Assembly (NCBI RefSeq): GCF_000423725.1
Contig: NZ_AUIN01000012.1
Span: forward strand, 1-64,000
Reading direction: 5' to 3'
Length of the DNA stretch: 64,000 bases
Source of the DNA: Streptococcus devriesei DSM 19639
Lineage (GTDB): Bacteria > Bacillota > Bacilli > Lactobacillales > Streptococcaceae
Shown: piece after piece, positions 12,162 to 21,128 of the stretch
How positions within the stretch are numbered: position 1 is the stretch's first letter
Layout: the number at the start of each line of letters is the position of its first letter
Program-made: the position numbers and the translations under genes
The notes under the pieces: generated by a model
What the model saw: the letters and a program-made list of their open reading frames with translations, nothing else
Databases searched by the model: none
Told to the model about the DNA's origin: nothing

Positions 12162-13232
12162 TTATTCAAATGCGATGCTGCGGTGTTCTTTAGCAGATAC
12201 ACGAATAGCATCCATTAGTTTCATCAAACGAAGAATTTGTTCTGGCTTAACAACCAGCTCCCCCTCACCAGTCAAATATTTATAATACTCATCAAAATAG
12301 TTTCTATGACTAACATTAACTTCTGGAAGAGGTTCTGTCACAATACGGCCTTCTGGCGCAGGACCAAATGAACGAGTTGGACCTGCTGCTGTCATGGTAA
12401 TTTGACCGGGAACATTGCGGAGCAAATCAGTTGTACGAGTGATTTTTCCCTTTGGATGGAAGCCATCAATCTTAGCACTGCCTTCATTGCCTCCAAGGAA
12501 CCAATGGCGTTCAAACCAACCATCTTCATCGCTAAGGAAATAAGTTCCCAGTTCAATCTGTCCTGTCACCCCATTTTTAAACTGCAGCTGAATATTGAAA
12601 TAATCATCCACATCTTTATTGATAACATTTTTGACCGTTGCATAGACCGTTTCGATGTCGCTGTCAACCATAAAAAGCATTTGGTCAAGGAGGTGGATGC
12701 CCCAATCATAAAGCATACCACCGCCAAACTCAGGATAAATATGCCAGTCATGCATATTGCCATTAAATCCGTAAAGACTGTTTTGAATGGTATACGTATC
12801 ACCTAAAGTTCCGCTTTGATAAACATCACGTGCAATTCGATAATCTTTATCCCAGCGACGCTGGTGGTGAATGGTGAAGCGTACACTGGCTTCTGCAACA
12901 GCTTTTTGCATTTGAACAAATTCTTCAGCATTCAGAGCTGCCGGCTTTTCACAAATGATATCCTTACCCGCAGCGGCCGCTTTTTTGACCATCTCCAAGT
13001 GCAGATGGTTGGGAACAGCGATAATAACCGTGTCAATGGCATCATCTTTAAGCAATTCGTCTGCTGTTAGATAAGTTGCATAGCCTTCCTTAGCATTTTC
13101 CAGCTGTATTTTATTAATATCACAGACTGCAACTAATTCGGCATAGTCTAATTCTTCTGTAATCATTTTGGCATGAGTCTGCCCCATAAAACCAAAACCG
13201 ATAATTCCAAAATGTAATTTCTTTTCTGTCAT
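12162..13232 (-). CDS. Gfo/Idh/MocA family NAD(P)-dependent oxidoreductase
   Basis: 356 residues. The N-terminal Rossmann motif GFGFMGQTH and the catalytic-lysine motif ICEKPAA are clear, followed by the GFO/IDH/MocA C-terminal beta-sheet domain with GGGMLYDWGIHLLDQMLF. Such enzymes oxidise or reduce sugar hydroxyls, often C3 of glycosides. It starts 30 bases after the other dehydrogenase gene. Two paralogues in one operon suggest one oxidises the glycoside and the other reduces the released keto sugar; which does which is unknown. Confidence 0.9.
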   Translation of the reverse strand: MTEKKLHFGIIGFGFMGQTHAKMITEELDYAELVAVCDINKIQLENAKEGYATYLTADELLKDDAIDTVIIAVPNHLHLEMVKKAAAAGKDIICEKPAALNAEEFVQMQKAVAEASVRFTIHHQRRWDKDYRIARDVYQSGTLGDTYTIQNSLYGFNGNMHDWHIYPEFGGGMLYDWGIHLLDQMLFMVDSDIETVYATVKNVINKDVDDYFNIQLQFKNGVTGQIELGTYFLSDEDGWFERHWFLGGNEGSAKIDGFHPKGKITRTTDLLRNVPGQITMTAAGPTRSFGPAPEGRIVTEPLPEVNVSHRNYFDEYYKYLTGEGELVVKPEQILRLMKLMDAIRVSAKEHRSIAFE

Positions 13233-13262
13233 GTTCCATACCTCATGCCAATCTGTTTCTGA

Positions 13263-14363
13263 TTAATCGTCAAAAACAACCACTTCACCTGTTTCAGCTG
13301 ATTTGTAGATTGCTTCCAGAATACGAGTAACAACGATTGCCTGTTCTGGTTTGACAAGTGGTTCAGTGTCATTGATAATAGCATCAATCCATTGCTGTGC
13401 TTCAGCATCGCGCTGTTCAAGACTAGTTCCTGCAAATCCAAAGACACCGCCGGCTTCAGAAGGTTTGGTTTCTTCCAATTGACCATGAGCCGCCTTATTA
13501 AAGACAACATAACCTTTGTCCATAAAGGCTGCACCAAACATTTCTGCACCGCCTTGGTCACCACACAGGGTAACTTGAGCTTCCTTAGGATTAATCATAT
13601 TTAAAGCCCAAGCAGCTTCAAGAAAGATAGTTGCACCGTTTTCCATTTTGATAAGACCAAAGGCCGAATCTTCTGTTTCAAAAGTATCTGGATTCCAAGG
13701 ACCAAACATGTTCCCCATTGGATTGTCTTTCAATTTTTGATAGGTAGACCCCAAAACCATTTTAGGTTTATAGTTATCCATAAACCACAAAGTAAGGTCC
13801 AGTGCATGAGTACCGATATCAATCAGCGGTCCGCCGCCTTGTTTCGATTTATCTGGGAAAACACCCCATGTCGGAACGCCTTTACGGCGAATAGCATGCG
13901 CTTTAGCAAAGTAAATATCACCAAGTTCCCCTTTTTCACAGGCGTCCTTAGTGGCAAGAGAATCCGCACGGAAACGGTTTTGATAGCCGATAGTTAATTT
14001 TTTACCTGTACGTTTGGCCGCATCAAGCATAGCTTTGGCTTCTTTGTAATTGATAGCCATCGGTTTTTCACACATAACGTGTTTGCCGCCTTCAAGTGAT
14101 GCAACAGTGATTTCTGAGTGTGACACATTTGGTGTCAAAACATGAATAACATCGATATCAGGATGATTGGCTACTTCACGATAGTCAGTTGTAACAAGTG
14201 CCCCTTGGATACCATATTCCTCAGCAGCCTTTTGGGCGCGTTCCGGGATAATATCACAGAATGCTACCATTTCCAGCTTATCTGACAGTTTTGCTAAAGC
14301 CGGAAAGTGCTTGCTGTTGGCAATGCCCCCGCATCCGATAATACCGAATTTCAATTTACTCAT
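13263..14363 (-). CDS. Gfo/Idh/MocA family oxidoreductase (DgpA-like)
   Basis: 366 residues with GCGGIANSKHFPAL as the nucleotide loop, MCEKPMA with the catalytic lysine and GGGPLIDIGTHALDL in the second domain. Its N-terminus resembles the dehydrogenase DgpA that oxidises the 3-hydroxyl of C-glucosides in gut bacteria, a resemblance judged from memory. TTAAGGGAGGAACCTATC precedes the ATG. It is the first gene of the dehydrogenase pair and has its own upstream TATAAT. Confidence 0.88.
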   Translation of the reverse strand: MSKLKFGIIGCGGIANSKHFPALAKLSDKLEMVAFCDIIPERAQKAAEEYGIQGALVTTDYREVANHPDIDVIHVLTPNVSHSEITVASLEGGKHVMCEKPMAINYKEAKAMLDAAKRTGKKLTIGYQNRFRADSLATKDACEKGELGDIYFAKAHAIRRKGVPTWGVFPDKSKQGGGPLIDIGTHALDLTLWFMDNYKPKMVLGSTYQKLKDNPMGNMFGPWNPDTFETEDSAFGLIKMENGATIFLEAAWALNMINPKEAQVTLCGDQGGAEMFGAAFMDKGYVVFNKAAHGQLEETKPSEAGGVFGFAGTSLEQRDAEAQQWIDAIINDTEPLVKPEQAIVVTRILEAIYKSAETGEVVVFDD

Positions 14364-14408
14364 GATAGGTTCCTCCCTTAATTAGTTTTCTTATCGTTTA
14401 CAGTTATT

Positions 14409-14414
14409 ATTATA
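14409..14414 (-). promoter_or_regulatory. -10 box upstream of the dehydrogenase pair
   Basis: A TATAAT lies 46 bases before the first dehydrogenase. No good -35 hexamer is found at 16-18 bases, which suits an activator-dependent promoter such as one driven by the AraC protein of this island. The upstream 14464-14625 stretch is very A+T rich and otherwise featureless. Confidence 0.5.
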
Positions 14415-14625
14415 AAAGCCGGTAAACCTAAAATCTCATCATATTTCAATTCTTGAATTCTTATTTATTGTCACATTTTTAAATTTTTAAAGGCAAAAAT
14501 TAAAAAAGTATCAAGTAAATCATCACTTTTTTAAACTTTTCATTTTCCATGCTGCCTAAAAATAAAAAGCAGGAAATCTCTCACTTTTAGCCATATTTTA
14601 ATAGCTGATAATCGGATTTTCATAT

Positions 14626-14676
14626 AAAAAACGTTAGAAGCCTCAAAGTGGATAATTGAAGTTTTCTAACGCTTTT
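14626..14676 (-). terminator. Bidirectional hairpin downstream of the symporter
   Basis: ACGTTAGAA (14631-14639) pairs with TTCTAACG(C); A and T runs flank both sides, so it can act on either strand. It is a second stop signal after the one at 14711. Confidence 0.55.
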
Positions 14677-14710
14677 GTATTTCTAAATAGTGATGCTAAA
14701 CTCTCATCAC

Positions 14711-14750
14711 AAGAAAAGGGCTAAAAGCAATTTTTGCTCAGCCCTTTTCT
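14711..14750 (-). terminator. Intrinsic terminator of the GPH symporter gene
   Basis: GGGCTGAGCAA pairs with TTGCTTTTAGCCC, flanked by TTTTCTT on the minus strand, 8 bases after the stop codon. It separates symporter transcription from the dehydrogenases. Confidence 0.8.
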
Positions 14751-14757
14751 TCATGAA

Positions 14758-16611
14758 TTATTTGTCTAATGTCAAAACTTCTGCACCTGACGTTAGGATG
14801 CCTGAAGCTATGGATTTGATTTGCGAGTAATCGCCTGTGTTTGTCACCAGAACTAAAACAATATCATCCAAGCCTGCCTCTTCAATAACATCTCTGTCAA
14901 AGGCTCCAAGCTGTTGACCGGCCTTAACTTTATCACCGATTTTAACCGTCTTAGCAAAACCTTTACCATCAAGAGCAACAGTTCCCAAACCAATATGAAT
15001 TAGTATCTCAGCTCCTTTATCTGTACGCAGGTTATAGACGTGACCGGCAGGATAAACATTAGTGACCTCTCCATCTGCAGGAGCCAGTAAAATGCTGGAA
15101 TCTGGTTTAATGGCAATACCTTGACCGAGAGCTCCGCTGGCAAAAACATGATCGTTAACAGCTTCGAGAGCAACAAATCGACCAGATACCGGTGCTAAAA
15201 GCGTTTCGTCGCTGATTTGCAGAGAATCTTCGGCAACCTCATCAACGCTGGCACGAATAGCACGCTTGTCTTCCAGTTGAAAATGAATATCATCCATCCG
15301 CTCTGCTGATAAATCCCACATGAAGTAAGCAACAGCAGCAGCCAAAACAAAGAGAACAGCCGGAACAAGATTAACAATTAAATTAATCCCCTGCTGAGTA
15401 CTGGCACTTTGAGCAACATTGGGCTTATAGCCCATGTAAGACAGTACCAAAACACCTACAGCACCGCCAAGCGCATTGCCAATCTTAGTAGCCAAACCAT
15501 AGGTTGCATAGGCAGTACCGTCTGTCCGAACACCGGATTCTAATTCCTGATAATCAACAGAATCAGCAACCATGGTTAAAGTAATGGGATAGCCCATATT
15601 GAAAATCCCAAAAATAATATGGCCAATAATAATCTGAGTAATATTAGAGAAGTCAGAGAAATAAACCAACAGCAATCCTAAGCCTTGCAGCAAAAGCGAA
15701 CCTGCTAGAACCGCTCTTTTACCAAAACGTTTAACCAGAGGAACTATAAACAGCGAGCACAGAGCACCTCCGATAGACGGAATCGTCATCAAAAGAGAGA
15801 TGAGCGTAAAGCTGCCCAAACAATAGATAACATAATAAGATGTAATGGCAATCCGTCCCATATAGGCCGTCATCTGCAGCATCATGATTCCAAAAACAAT
15901 CATCAGGTATTTATTGCCAACAATATTTTTGATGGTGTCTTTCAGCGGTACCTTTTCAGCACGAATTGGTTTGACCACTTCCTTAGCTGTTTTAAAAACT
16001 CCTAAGAACATTGGCAAAGACACTACTGCATAGATTAAGGCAGTCATCAGGTAGCCTGAACTATCTGCCGTTTTAGCGCCATGAGAGAAAAAGAGCATGA
16101 TAGGAGCTGATAAAGAATTGACAATAATCATTCCCACATTCATCCCTATCGACCGAAAAGCATTCAGCGTATTGCGCTCTTGGTCGTCAGTTGACATGAC
16201 TGCAGCCATAGCACCGTAAGGAATATTGACCAAGGTATAAAGCATTCCGGCCATGATGTAGGTGAATGCTGCCCAAGCAACTCCGGCGGAACCATGCCCA
16301 AAAGGTCCGGTAAAGGTTAACACACTGAAAATCGCCAGAAAAGGTGAGCCAAACAAAATATAAGGTCTAAAGCGCCCCCATTTAGAATGTGTACGTTCAG
16401 CAATCATCCCCATAATAGGATCATTAAAACCATCATATAAACGGGCAATCAACATAATAGCTGAAACAGCAGCCGGAGCTAAGCCAACAATATCTGTATA
16501 GTAAACAGTCAGATACGTTCCAACAAAAGTCCAAACAAACTGACTGGCCAAGTCTCCCATACCATACATAATCATGCTGAATTTGCTTAATTTCTGACTT
16601 TGATTAGTCAT
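14758..16611 (-). CDS. GPH-family sugar:cation symporter with C-terminal PTS EIIA domain (LacS-like)
   Basis: 617 residues from ATG 16611; the ATG at 16626 is part of the ribosome site ATGGAGG. Residues 1-455 form about 12 membrane helices of the glycoside-pentoside-hexuronide family, ending with typical PITLTMVADSVDYQE. Residues ~475-615 are an EIIA-Glc-like domain with the phosphorylatable His in ILIHIGLG. In LacS the HPr-phosphorylated EIIA tunes uptake. The cargo is inferred to be a glycoside metabolised by the neighbouring enzymes. Confidence 0.9.
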   Translation of the reverse strand: MTNQSQKLSKFSMIMYGMGDLASQFVWTFVGTYLTVYYTDIVGLAPAAVSAIMLIARLYDGFNDPIMGMIAERTHSKWGRFRPYILFGSPFLAIFSVLTFTGPFGHGSAGVAWAAFTYIMAGMLYTLVNIPYGAMAAVMSTDDQERNTLNAFRSIGMNVGMIIVNSLSAPIMLFFSHGAKTADSSGYLMTALIYAVVSLPMFLGVFKTAKEVVKPIRAEKVPLKDTIKNIVGNKYLMIVFGIMMLQMTAYMGRIAITSYYVIYCLGSFTLISLLMTIPSIGGALCSLFIVPLVKRFGKRAVLAGSLLLQGLGLLLVYFSDFSNITQIIIGHIIFGIFNMGYPITLTMVADSVDYQELESGVRTDGTAYATYGLATKIGNALGGAVGVLVLSYMGYKPNVAQSASTQQGINLIVNLVPAVLFVLAAAVAYFMWDLSAERMDDIHFQLEDKRAIRASVDEVAEDSLQISDETLLAPVSGRFVALEAVNDHVFASGALGQGIAIKPDSSILLAPADGEVTNVYPAGHVYNLRTDKGAEILIHIGLGTVALDGKGFAKTVKIGDKVKAGQQLGAFDRDVIEEAGLDDIVLVLVTNTGDYSQIKSIASGILTSGAEVLTLDK

Positions 16612-16682
16612 CTTGGAAACCTCCATTTTAATTTTAATAATGTAAGTGTTGCAACTTTTATTACTCTTTTATTAAAACAAAA

Positions 16683-16697
16683 ATGTAAGCGATTTAC
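16683..16697 (-). promoter_or_regulatory. cre-like site upstream of the symporter
   Basis: ATGTAAGCGATTTAC (plus strand) fits the CcpA consensus WTGNAANCGNWNNCW except near the last positions. It lies about 70 bases before the symporter start, a reasonable place for catabolite repression. The match is imperfect. Confidence 0.45.
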
Positions 16698-16759
16698 TTC
16701 TGCATTATCAGTCTGAAACTAATACTTTTTTGCTATCTATAGCAACTGGAAGCTAAGCA

Positions 16760-16788
16760 GTTTAAAAAAATAACATGTTTTTTTAAAC
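16760..16788 (-). terminator. A/T-rich hairpin after the AraC-GH39 gene
   Basis: GTTTAAAAAAA pairs perfectly with TTTTTTTAAAC around a 7-base loop, directly after the regulator stop. It is weakly stable but T-rich on the minus strand. Confidence 0.5.
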
Positions 16789-16789
16789 A

Positions 16790-19213
16790 TTACTGATCAA
16801 GTTCAATAAAGACCATATCATGTGGTGCTAACTCTACCTGAAATTCTAGGCCATCTTTGCGTCCTTTTTTCTCTTCCCGCGTCAAAGTAGGAATACATCT
16901 AAATTTTAAATAATTAATTTCTTCGCGGCTGAAGTTATCCTTTAAACTTAAAAGATTTGACTCCGTTAAAAAGGAGCCGTCCTCAGTTCCGATGCGTCTT
17001 ATCTTAAATTTGTATTCTTTGGATTCTGTAAGTTTTTCAAAGCGAAATAGATACTTGCTTTTGCCATCATTTTCAAACATAGAAGCAATCGTTGTCTTAT
17101 TAAATTTTTCCTGACTGGAATAATAATACAAACTGTTGAGATGGCAGTAGTGATAGAGTAAAATCATTATTTTGCTGCGTTTTTGAGTGACAACAATCCC
17201 ATTTGCCTGATAGAGCAAACTGTCTCCCAGACTGTTAAAGAAATCAAAAGCAAAAAAACTGGGTTTGGCTATTCCCGATTTGGAAATAAGTCCGGCACCG
17301 CCAAAAATTTCTTTTTGATTAACATCAAAAGTAGCAAAGGACATATCAGCCAACTGCCAATAACCGATTAAATCACAAATATCTAGCATAGATAGCAGAT
17401 TTTTTAAAATATAGGGACCCTTAAAGGCCGAGTCATTGATAATCTCACGTGCACTGTTGGTGATATTAAATTCCGAGACAATAAGCTGTGAGCATAAGCC
17501 CGATTCATCAAGTAACGTTCTGGCCTTTTGCAAGCTTAGTTTTAGAAAATCTGAATTAGCTGAAATAAGCACTTGATTTTGTTTACTGGTATATTCTTGT
17601 TTTAAAGTATCCAGCGGAAAAATACTGAGACTTAAAAAATCGGGTTTTTCTTCCTGCTGAGACCAGCTGTCAATAAACTGCCGGTAATCTTTGGCTTCCA
17701 AATCAAGACTGATACCGCTGCCGCCAACCGCTATGTCTGGAATGATATCTTGAATTTTCCTTTTAATCTGTGAGAAAAACAGATAATAGCCAGCATTCTC
17801 CCGCAAATCAACCGGATGACCGTTATCATATAAAACAGCCAAGTCAGTCTGCTTCAAAGTGTCCAGCACATAAGCGTTGGGTTTCCAAATTTCGATTTTC
17901 CACGAAGCAAGCTCATCGTAGCCAAATTTATTAAGCAGATGTCTTAACAGAGCTTCATAACGTGCTAAAACTGCCTGCATATCGCTGTAGGGCAGACGAA
18001 ATTCTTCCTGACTGACGATTTTCGAAACAGATTCATGAATTTGTTTTCCTTTAAAGCCTAAATCTAAAAAAGGTGTTAATTTTAGATCTAAAATATTTTG
18101 AATGATTTCATCTACTTTACTGAAGTCAAAATAGTCATCTTTCTGCCGTAAAATAGTATCGCTGAGCAGTCCCCAGATACGGCCGTAAGAAAAAGAAGTA
18201 TAAGCCAATGTATAGCCGATTTCCTTAACCAGAGAGTTATGCAGGAGATCCCCTGCATATCCTAGATTAATCATGAGTTTTTGCTTGTTAAAAGGAATTT
18301 TCTTATCCTGACTGATAGTAATTTGCTTAAGGTCAGGATGTAAAGTCTCTTCTTTTAAATATTCTTGAATAATATCATAGTCTTCCAGATTAATCTCTTC
18401 TGCTGAGCGTGTCACTCGAAGCTCTTTTTTAGCTTCATAACGGTATTGGCTGGGGGTCATCCCTTGGTACTTTTTAAAAATACGATTAAAGGAATTAATA
18501 TTAGAAAAGCCTGCTGAAAAGGCAATATCAGTAATACTGTCCTCGGTTTCCAAAAGGAGCTGCCGTACCTTGGATAAGCGCCGTTTGATCAGATATTCTG
18601 AAATGCCAATACCATTTTGTTCCTTAAAAACACGTGAAAGGTATTGCTCGGTAATATAGAGCTGATCGGCCAAATCAGACAGCTTGATGTCCTTTTCAAA
18701 ATTATTGTCAATGTAAAATTTTAGATCCTCAATTTGCCCCTTGATACTCTGGTCGGCATTGCTTCGCAGCTCAATCTGATAATATTGTTCAAGCAGGGTA
18801 ATCAGGGTAAAATACTGCTTAAAAATTTTAGAAAAATTGCTGGAATCCTTAAGTGTCTTCAGCAGCAAGAGTTGCTTGAGATTATACAGTAATTCAGTGT
18901 CCGTGGCTCTGGGCTTATTGATACTGTCACCTTTAAAGGCATAGACATAGTTGTCATTCTTATTTTTGATGAAATAATCTAGGGTAAAATAAAAAACCTT
19001 TCCCTTATTTTTTACAGTTAGTTCATACTTTTCAGCCTTTGACAGAATATAAAAATCATCCCTCTTAAGTGTTAGGATCTGCTCCTGATTTTTCAAAGCA
19101 GCTTCTCCAAGCAGAACATAAATAATATGAATCCTAGAATCAAAATATTGAATAACTTCCTTATGATTCATTGTTTTAATCTTTATATTATCCCATGGAT
19201 TTGAAAAATTCAT
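16790..19213 (-). CDS. AraC-family regulator fused to a GH39-like sensor domain
   Basis: 807 residues. An N-terminal cupin-like region (1-150) is followed by a two-helix-turn-helix AraC domain (about 160-262, with DLADQLYITEQYLSRVFKEQ and DIAFSAGFSNINSFNRIFKK). Residues ~300-770 resemble GH39 beta-xylosidases. The acid/base motif, normally W-N-E-P-N, reads IEIWKPNA, so the Glu is missing, while the nucleophile-type LIVSEFN is kept. I infer a sugar sensor rather than an enzyme. GAGGG precedes the ATG; a later Met has no ribosome site. It probably activates the island. Confidence 0.82.
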   Translation of the reverse strand: MNFSNPWDNIKIKTMNHKEVIQYFDSRIHIIYVLLGEAALKNQEQILTLKRDDFYILSKAEKYELTVKNKGKVFYFTLDYFIKNKNDNYVYAFKGDSINKPRATDTELLYNLKQLLLLKTLKDSSNFSKIFKQYFTLITLLEQYYQIELRSNADQSIKGQIEDLKFYIDNNFEKDIKLSDLADQLYITEQYLSRVFKEQNGIGISEYLIKRRLSKVRQLLLETEDSITDIAFSAGFSNINSFNRIFKKYQGMTPSQYRYEAKKELRVTRSAEEINLEDYDIIQEYLKEETLHPDLKQITISQDKKIPFNKQKLMINLGYAGDLLHNSLVKEIGYTLAYTSFSYGRIWGLLSDTILRQKDDYFDFSKVDEIIQNILDLKLTPFLDLGFKGKQIHESVSKIVSQEEFRLPYSDMQAVLARYEALLRHLLNKFGYDELASWKIEIWKPNAYVLDTLKQTDLAVLYDNGHPVDLRENAGYYLFFSQIKRKIQDIIPDIAVGGSGISLDLEAKDYRQFIDSWSQQEEKPDFLSLSIFPLDTLKQEYTSKQNQVLISANSDFLKLSLQKARTLLDESGLCSQLIVSEFNITNSAREIINDSAFKGPYILKNLLSMLDICDLIGYWQLADMSFATFDVNQKEIFGGAGLISKSGIAKPSFFAFDFFNSLGDSLLYQANGIVVTQKRSKIMILLYHYCHLNSLYYYSSQEKFNKTTIASMFENDGKSKYLFRFEKLTESKEYKFKIRRIGTEDGSFLTESNLLSLKDNFSREEINYLKFRCIPTLTREEKKGRKDGLEFQVELAPHDMVFIELDQ

Positions 19214-19361
19214 ACTAAACCCTCATTTCTGAATGCGTTTTCTCTATGACTAATTTATTATAGCATTTTCCAGTTTGAAATACTAAAAAATACCTTGAAG
19301 TTTAAAACTATCTTAAAGTCGTACACCGTAAATAAGACACTATTTTTGCTATGCCGCATAA
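19214..19361. other. Non-coding region upstream of the AraC-GH39 gene
   Basis: About 150 bases, very A+T rich. TTATAGCATTTTCC suggests a minus-strand -10 (TATAAT near 19257-19262). No gene is visible. Confidence 0.3.
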
Positions 19362-19400
19362 CAAAAACCCAACAGCCTCGAGCACTGTTGGGTTTGTTTT
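19362..19400 (-). terminator. Intrinsic terminator of rpmH
   Basis: AAACCCAACAG pairs with CTGTTGGGTTT around a 9-base loop; the minus strand continues TTTTTGTT. It is strong and can work in both directions. Confidence 0.85.
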
Positions 19401-19489
19401 ATATGTCAAATATGCTTTTAGTCAGATAAAAATGCTTTTAAAGCGGTCGGCAAAGCTGCTGGCAGCTGAAACATTTTTAACAGCTAAAA

Positions 19490-19624
19490 TTAAGCAGACA
19501 AGACTTTACGTCCCTTACGACGGCGTGCAGCCAAAACACGGCGGCCATTTTTAGTTGACATGCGGTGACGGAATCCGTGCTTGCGCTGACGACGGATTTT
19601 ACTTGGTTGATAAGTACGTTTCAC
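19490..19624 (-). CDS. rpmH: 50S ribosomal protein L34
   Basis: 44 residues, [20 protein letters not shown] then the conserved basic tail ending [10 protein letters not shown]. Translation begins at GTG 19624 with a strong GAGGAGGT ribosome site. L34 is a small basic protein of the large subunit. In streptococci it normally follows jag; here about 500 bases with a small ORF lie between them. Confidence 0.97.
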
Positions 19625-19738
19625 GCTGAATACCTCCTCATAGATTTTCGTATTCGTTTAGCCGGCTATTATGTGATCAGTTACTAAACATACTAGACTA
19701 TTTTATAACAAAGAAAGACCGGTGTCAAGGTATACTTT

Positions 19739-19837
19739 TCATTTGTATCTCTTTGGGGAAATAAGAGGTTCAATCACAAGCAACCAGAATAAATCATCGT
19801 TATTAAAGCTCTGCTGTTCATTCTTTGTAAGCTCCAT
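19739..19837 (-). CDS. Small protein of 32 residues, function unknown
   Basis: The frame encodes MELTKNEQQSFNNDDLFWLL followed by VIEPLISPKRYK. AAGGAGG sits 4 bases before the ATG, one of the best ribosome sites in the window, and a TGCTACACT extended -10 lies about 30 bases further upstream. I do not recognise the product. It has an acidic/polar first half, a short hydrophobic patch and a basic end; no double-glycine leader or signal peptide is seen. It could also be the remnant of a longer gene. Confidence 0.55.
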   Translation of the reverse strand: MELTKNEQQSFNNDDLFWLLVIEPLISPKRYK

Positions 19838-20041
19838 TGTTCCTCCTTTCCTTCACACATACAGTGTAGCACAAAACCGGCGGCTGTTTTTCTGCTTTTG
19901 TGTCCACATCTCTGGACAATCTATTTCACACGAAACGGCAAGCACTTTCTTAATCAGGCTGCCGGAAAATTTCCGGCATTTTTGCTGTATACCAGCCTAA
20001 AACTGCAAATCTGTTATTAGAGAAAAGCAGCTTCACGGCAC
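19838..20041. other. Non-coding region between jag terminator and the 32-residue ORF
   Basis: Two palindromes are visible: TGTCCAGAGATGTGGACA on the minus strand (about 19901-19918) and GCCGGAAAATTTCCGGC (about 19961-19977) followed on the plus strand by ATTTTTG. No further gene is supported. Confidence 0.4.
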
Positions 20042-20070
20042 TAAAAAAGACTGGAAATATTGTATCCAGT
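20042..20070 (-). terminator. Intrinsic terminator of rnpA-yidC-jag
   Basis: GACTGG/CCAGTC stem with an 11-base loop followed by TTTTTTAG on the minus strand, 50 bases past jag. Confidence 0.8.
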
Positions 20071-20120
20071 CCCGCTGTTTATTAGCATTTAAATAGTTGG
20101 CTGATAACCATTCATAGGTC

Positions 20121-21116
20121 TTAGCCTTGGTCTTTCAAGGCCACTACTACATAGCGATTAGGGTCATTTCCTTCGGAATAGCTTTCGACGCCGTCAATCC
20201 CCGTAATGGTCTTGTGAACAACCTTACGCTCACTGTTGCTCATAGGATCCATTTGATAAGCTTTCCCCGAATCTAAAACCCGGTTGGCAATTTTATGAGC
20301 AAAGTCAATCAAGGTTTCTGTCCGATGTTCCATGTAATCGTGGACATTCAAAGACACCGCAAAATGTTTTGAATAATGGTCATGAAGAAAATTCTGAGCC
20401 AGTAATTGCAGAGATTTTAAGACCTTGCCATGATAGCCAATCACGCGTCCTGCTTCCGGTGTTTCAATCTGAAGATTGATTTGACGGCGGTTATTGGTCA
20501 TCTCAATACTTGCTTCCAAGTCCATCTCATAAATAATATTTTGAACATACTGTAAGACAGCTTCCCCGGCCAGAGCAATGTCAGCGCTGCTTTCAACCTC
20601 GTCGAATTCGTGAGCCACAAATTCCTCAAAACTTTGATCCGTTTTAGCTTTAGGTGTTTCAGCTTTCTCAGCAGGTGCTGCAGCCTGAGTTGCAGAAGGC
20701 TTTTCTTGATTTCTGGCTGGCTGGCTTTTTGTCAGGACTTCCTGCGGCGAAATTTTACGCTCTAAAAGCTGTTCTTTGAGGTCTTCATCCAAGGGCTGTC
20801 CATCTTCTTTTTCAATCTCTTTGATGGCCTTAGAGAGTTTATTTAAAGCTACTGTGTCCTCAGCGCTGCTGGAAACAGGAGCATTTTGCTTATTGACTTC
20901 CTCAGGCACTCCGCGGACCGCTTTTTGATCTGCTTTATGAGCCGTCTTCTCATTGATACCTTCGATTTCAACACGGGCTAATTTTCTGCCGAAGCCAAGA
21001 AAACCCTTTTTTTCACGTGAAATAACCCTGATATGAGCTTTCATTCGGGAAATTCCCATTTGTTTCAAACCATTTTCAATAGCTTCTTCAACAGTTTTTC
21101 CTGTGAACAATACCAT
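20121..21116 (-). CDS. jag: RNA-binding cell-elongation regulator Jag/KhpB (EloR)
   Basis: 331 residues: a Jag_N domain (1-55, with KKGFLGFGRKLARVEI), a long low-complexity linker rich in A, E, K and P (60-180), a type II KH domain (about 185-262, GRVIGYHGKVLKSLQLL) and an R3H domain (to the end, NSERKVVHKTI). Known relatives bind RNA with KhpA and tune cell elongation. It follows yidC by 12 bases. Confidence 0.94.
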   Translation of the reverse strand: MVLFTGKTVEEAIENGLKQMGISRMKAHIRVISREKKGFLGFGRKLARVEIEGINEKTAHKADQKAVRGVPEEVNKQNAPVSSSAEDTVALNKLSKAIKEIEKEDGQPLDEDLKEQLLERKISPQEVLTKSQPARNQEKPSATQAAAPAEKAETPKAKTDQSFEEFVAHEFDEVESSADIALAGEAVLQYVQNIIYEMDLEASIEMTNNRRQINLQIETPEAGRVIGYHGKVLKSLQLLAQNFLHDHYSKHFAVSLNVHDYMEHRTETLIDFAHKIANRVLDSGKAYQMDPMSNSERKVVHKTITGIDGVESYSEGNDPNRYVVVALKDQG

Positions 21117-21128
21117 GATTTGTTCTCC

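Noticed and set aside
16611..16626. Upstream ATG of the GPH symporter (MEVSKMTN start)
   Set aside because: That ATG is part of the ribosome site ATGGAGG for the start at 16611.
19739..19837. Bacteriocin precursor with double-glycine leader
   Set aside because: The 32-residue product has no Gly-Gly site and no transporter gene nearby.
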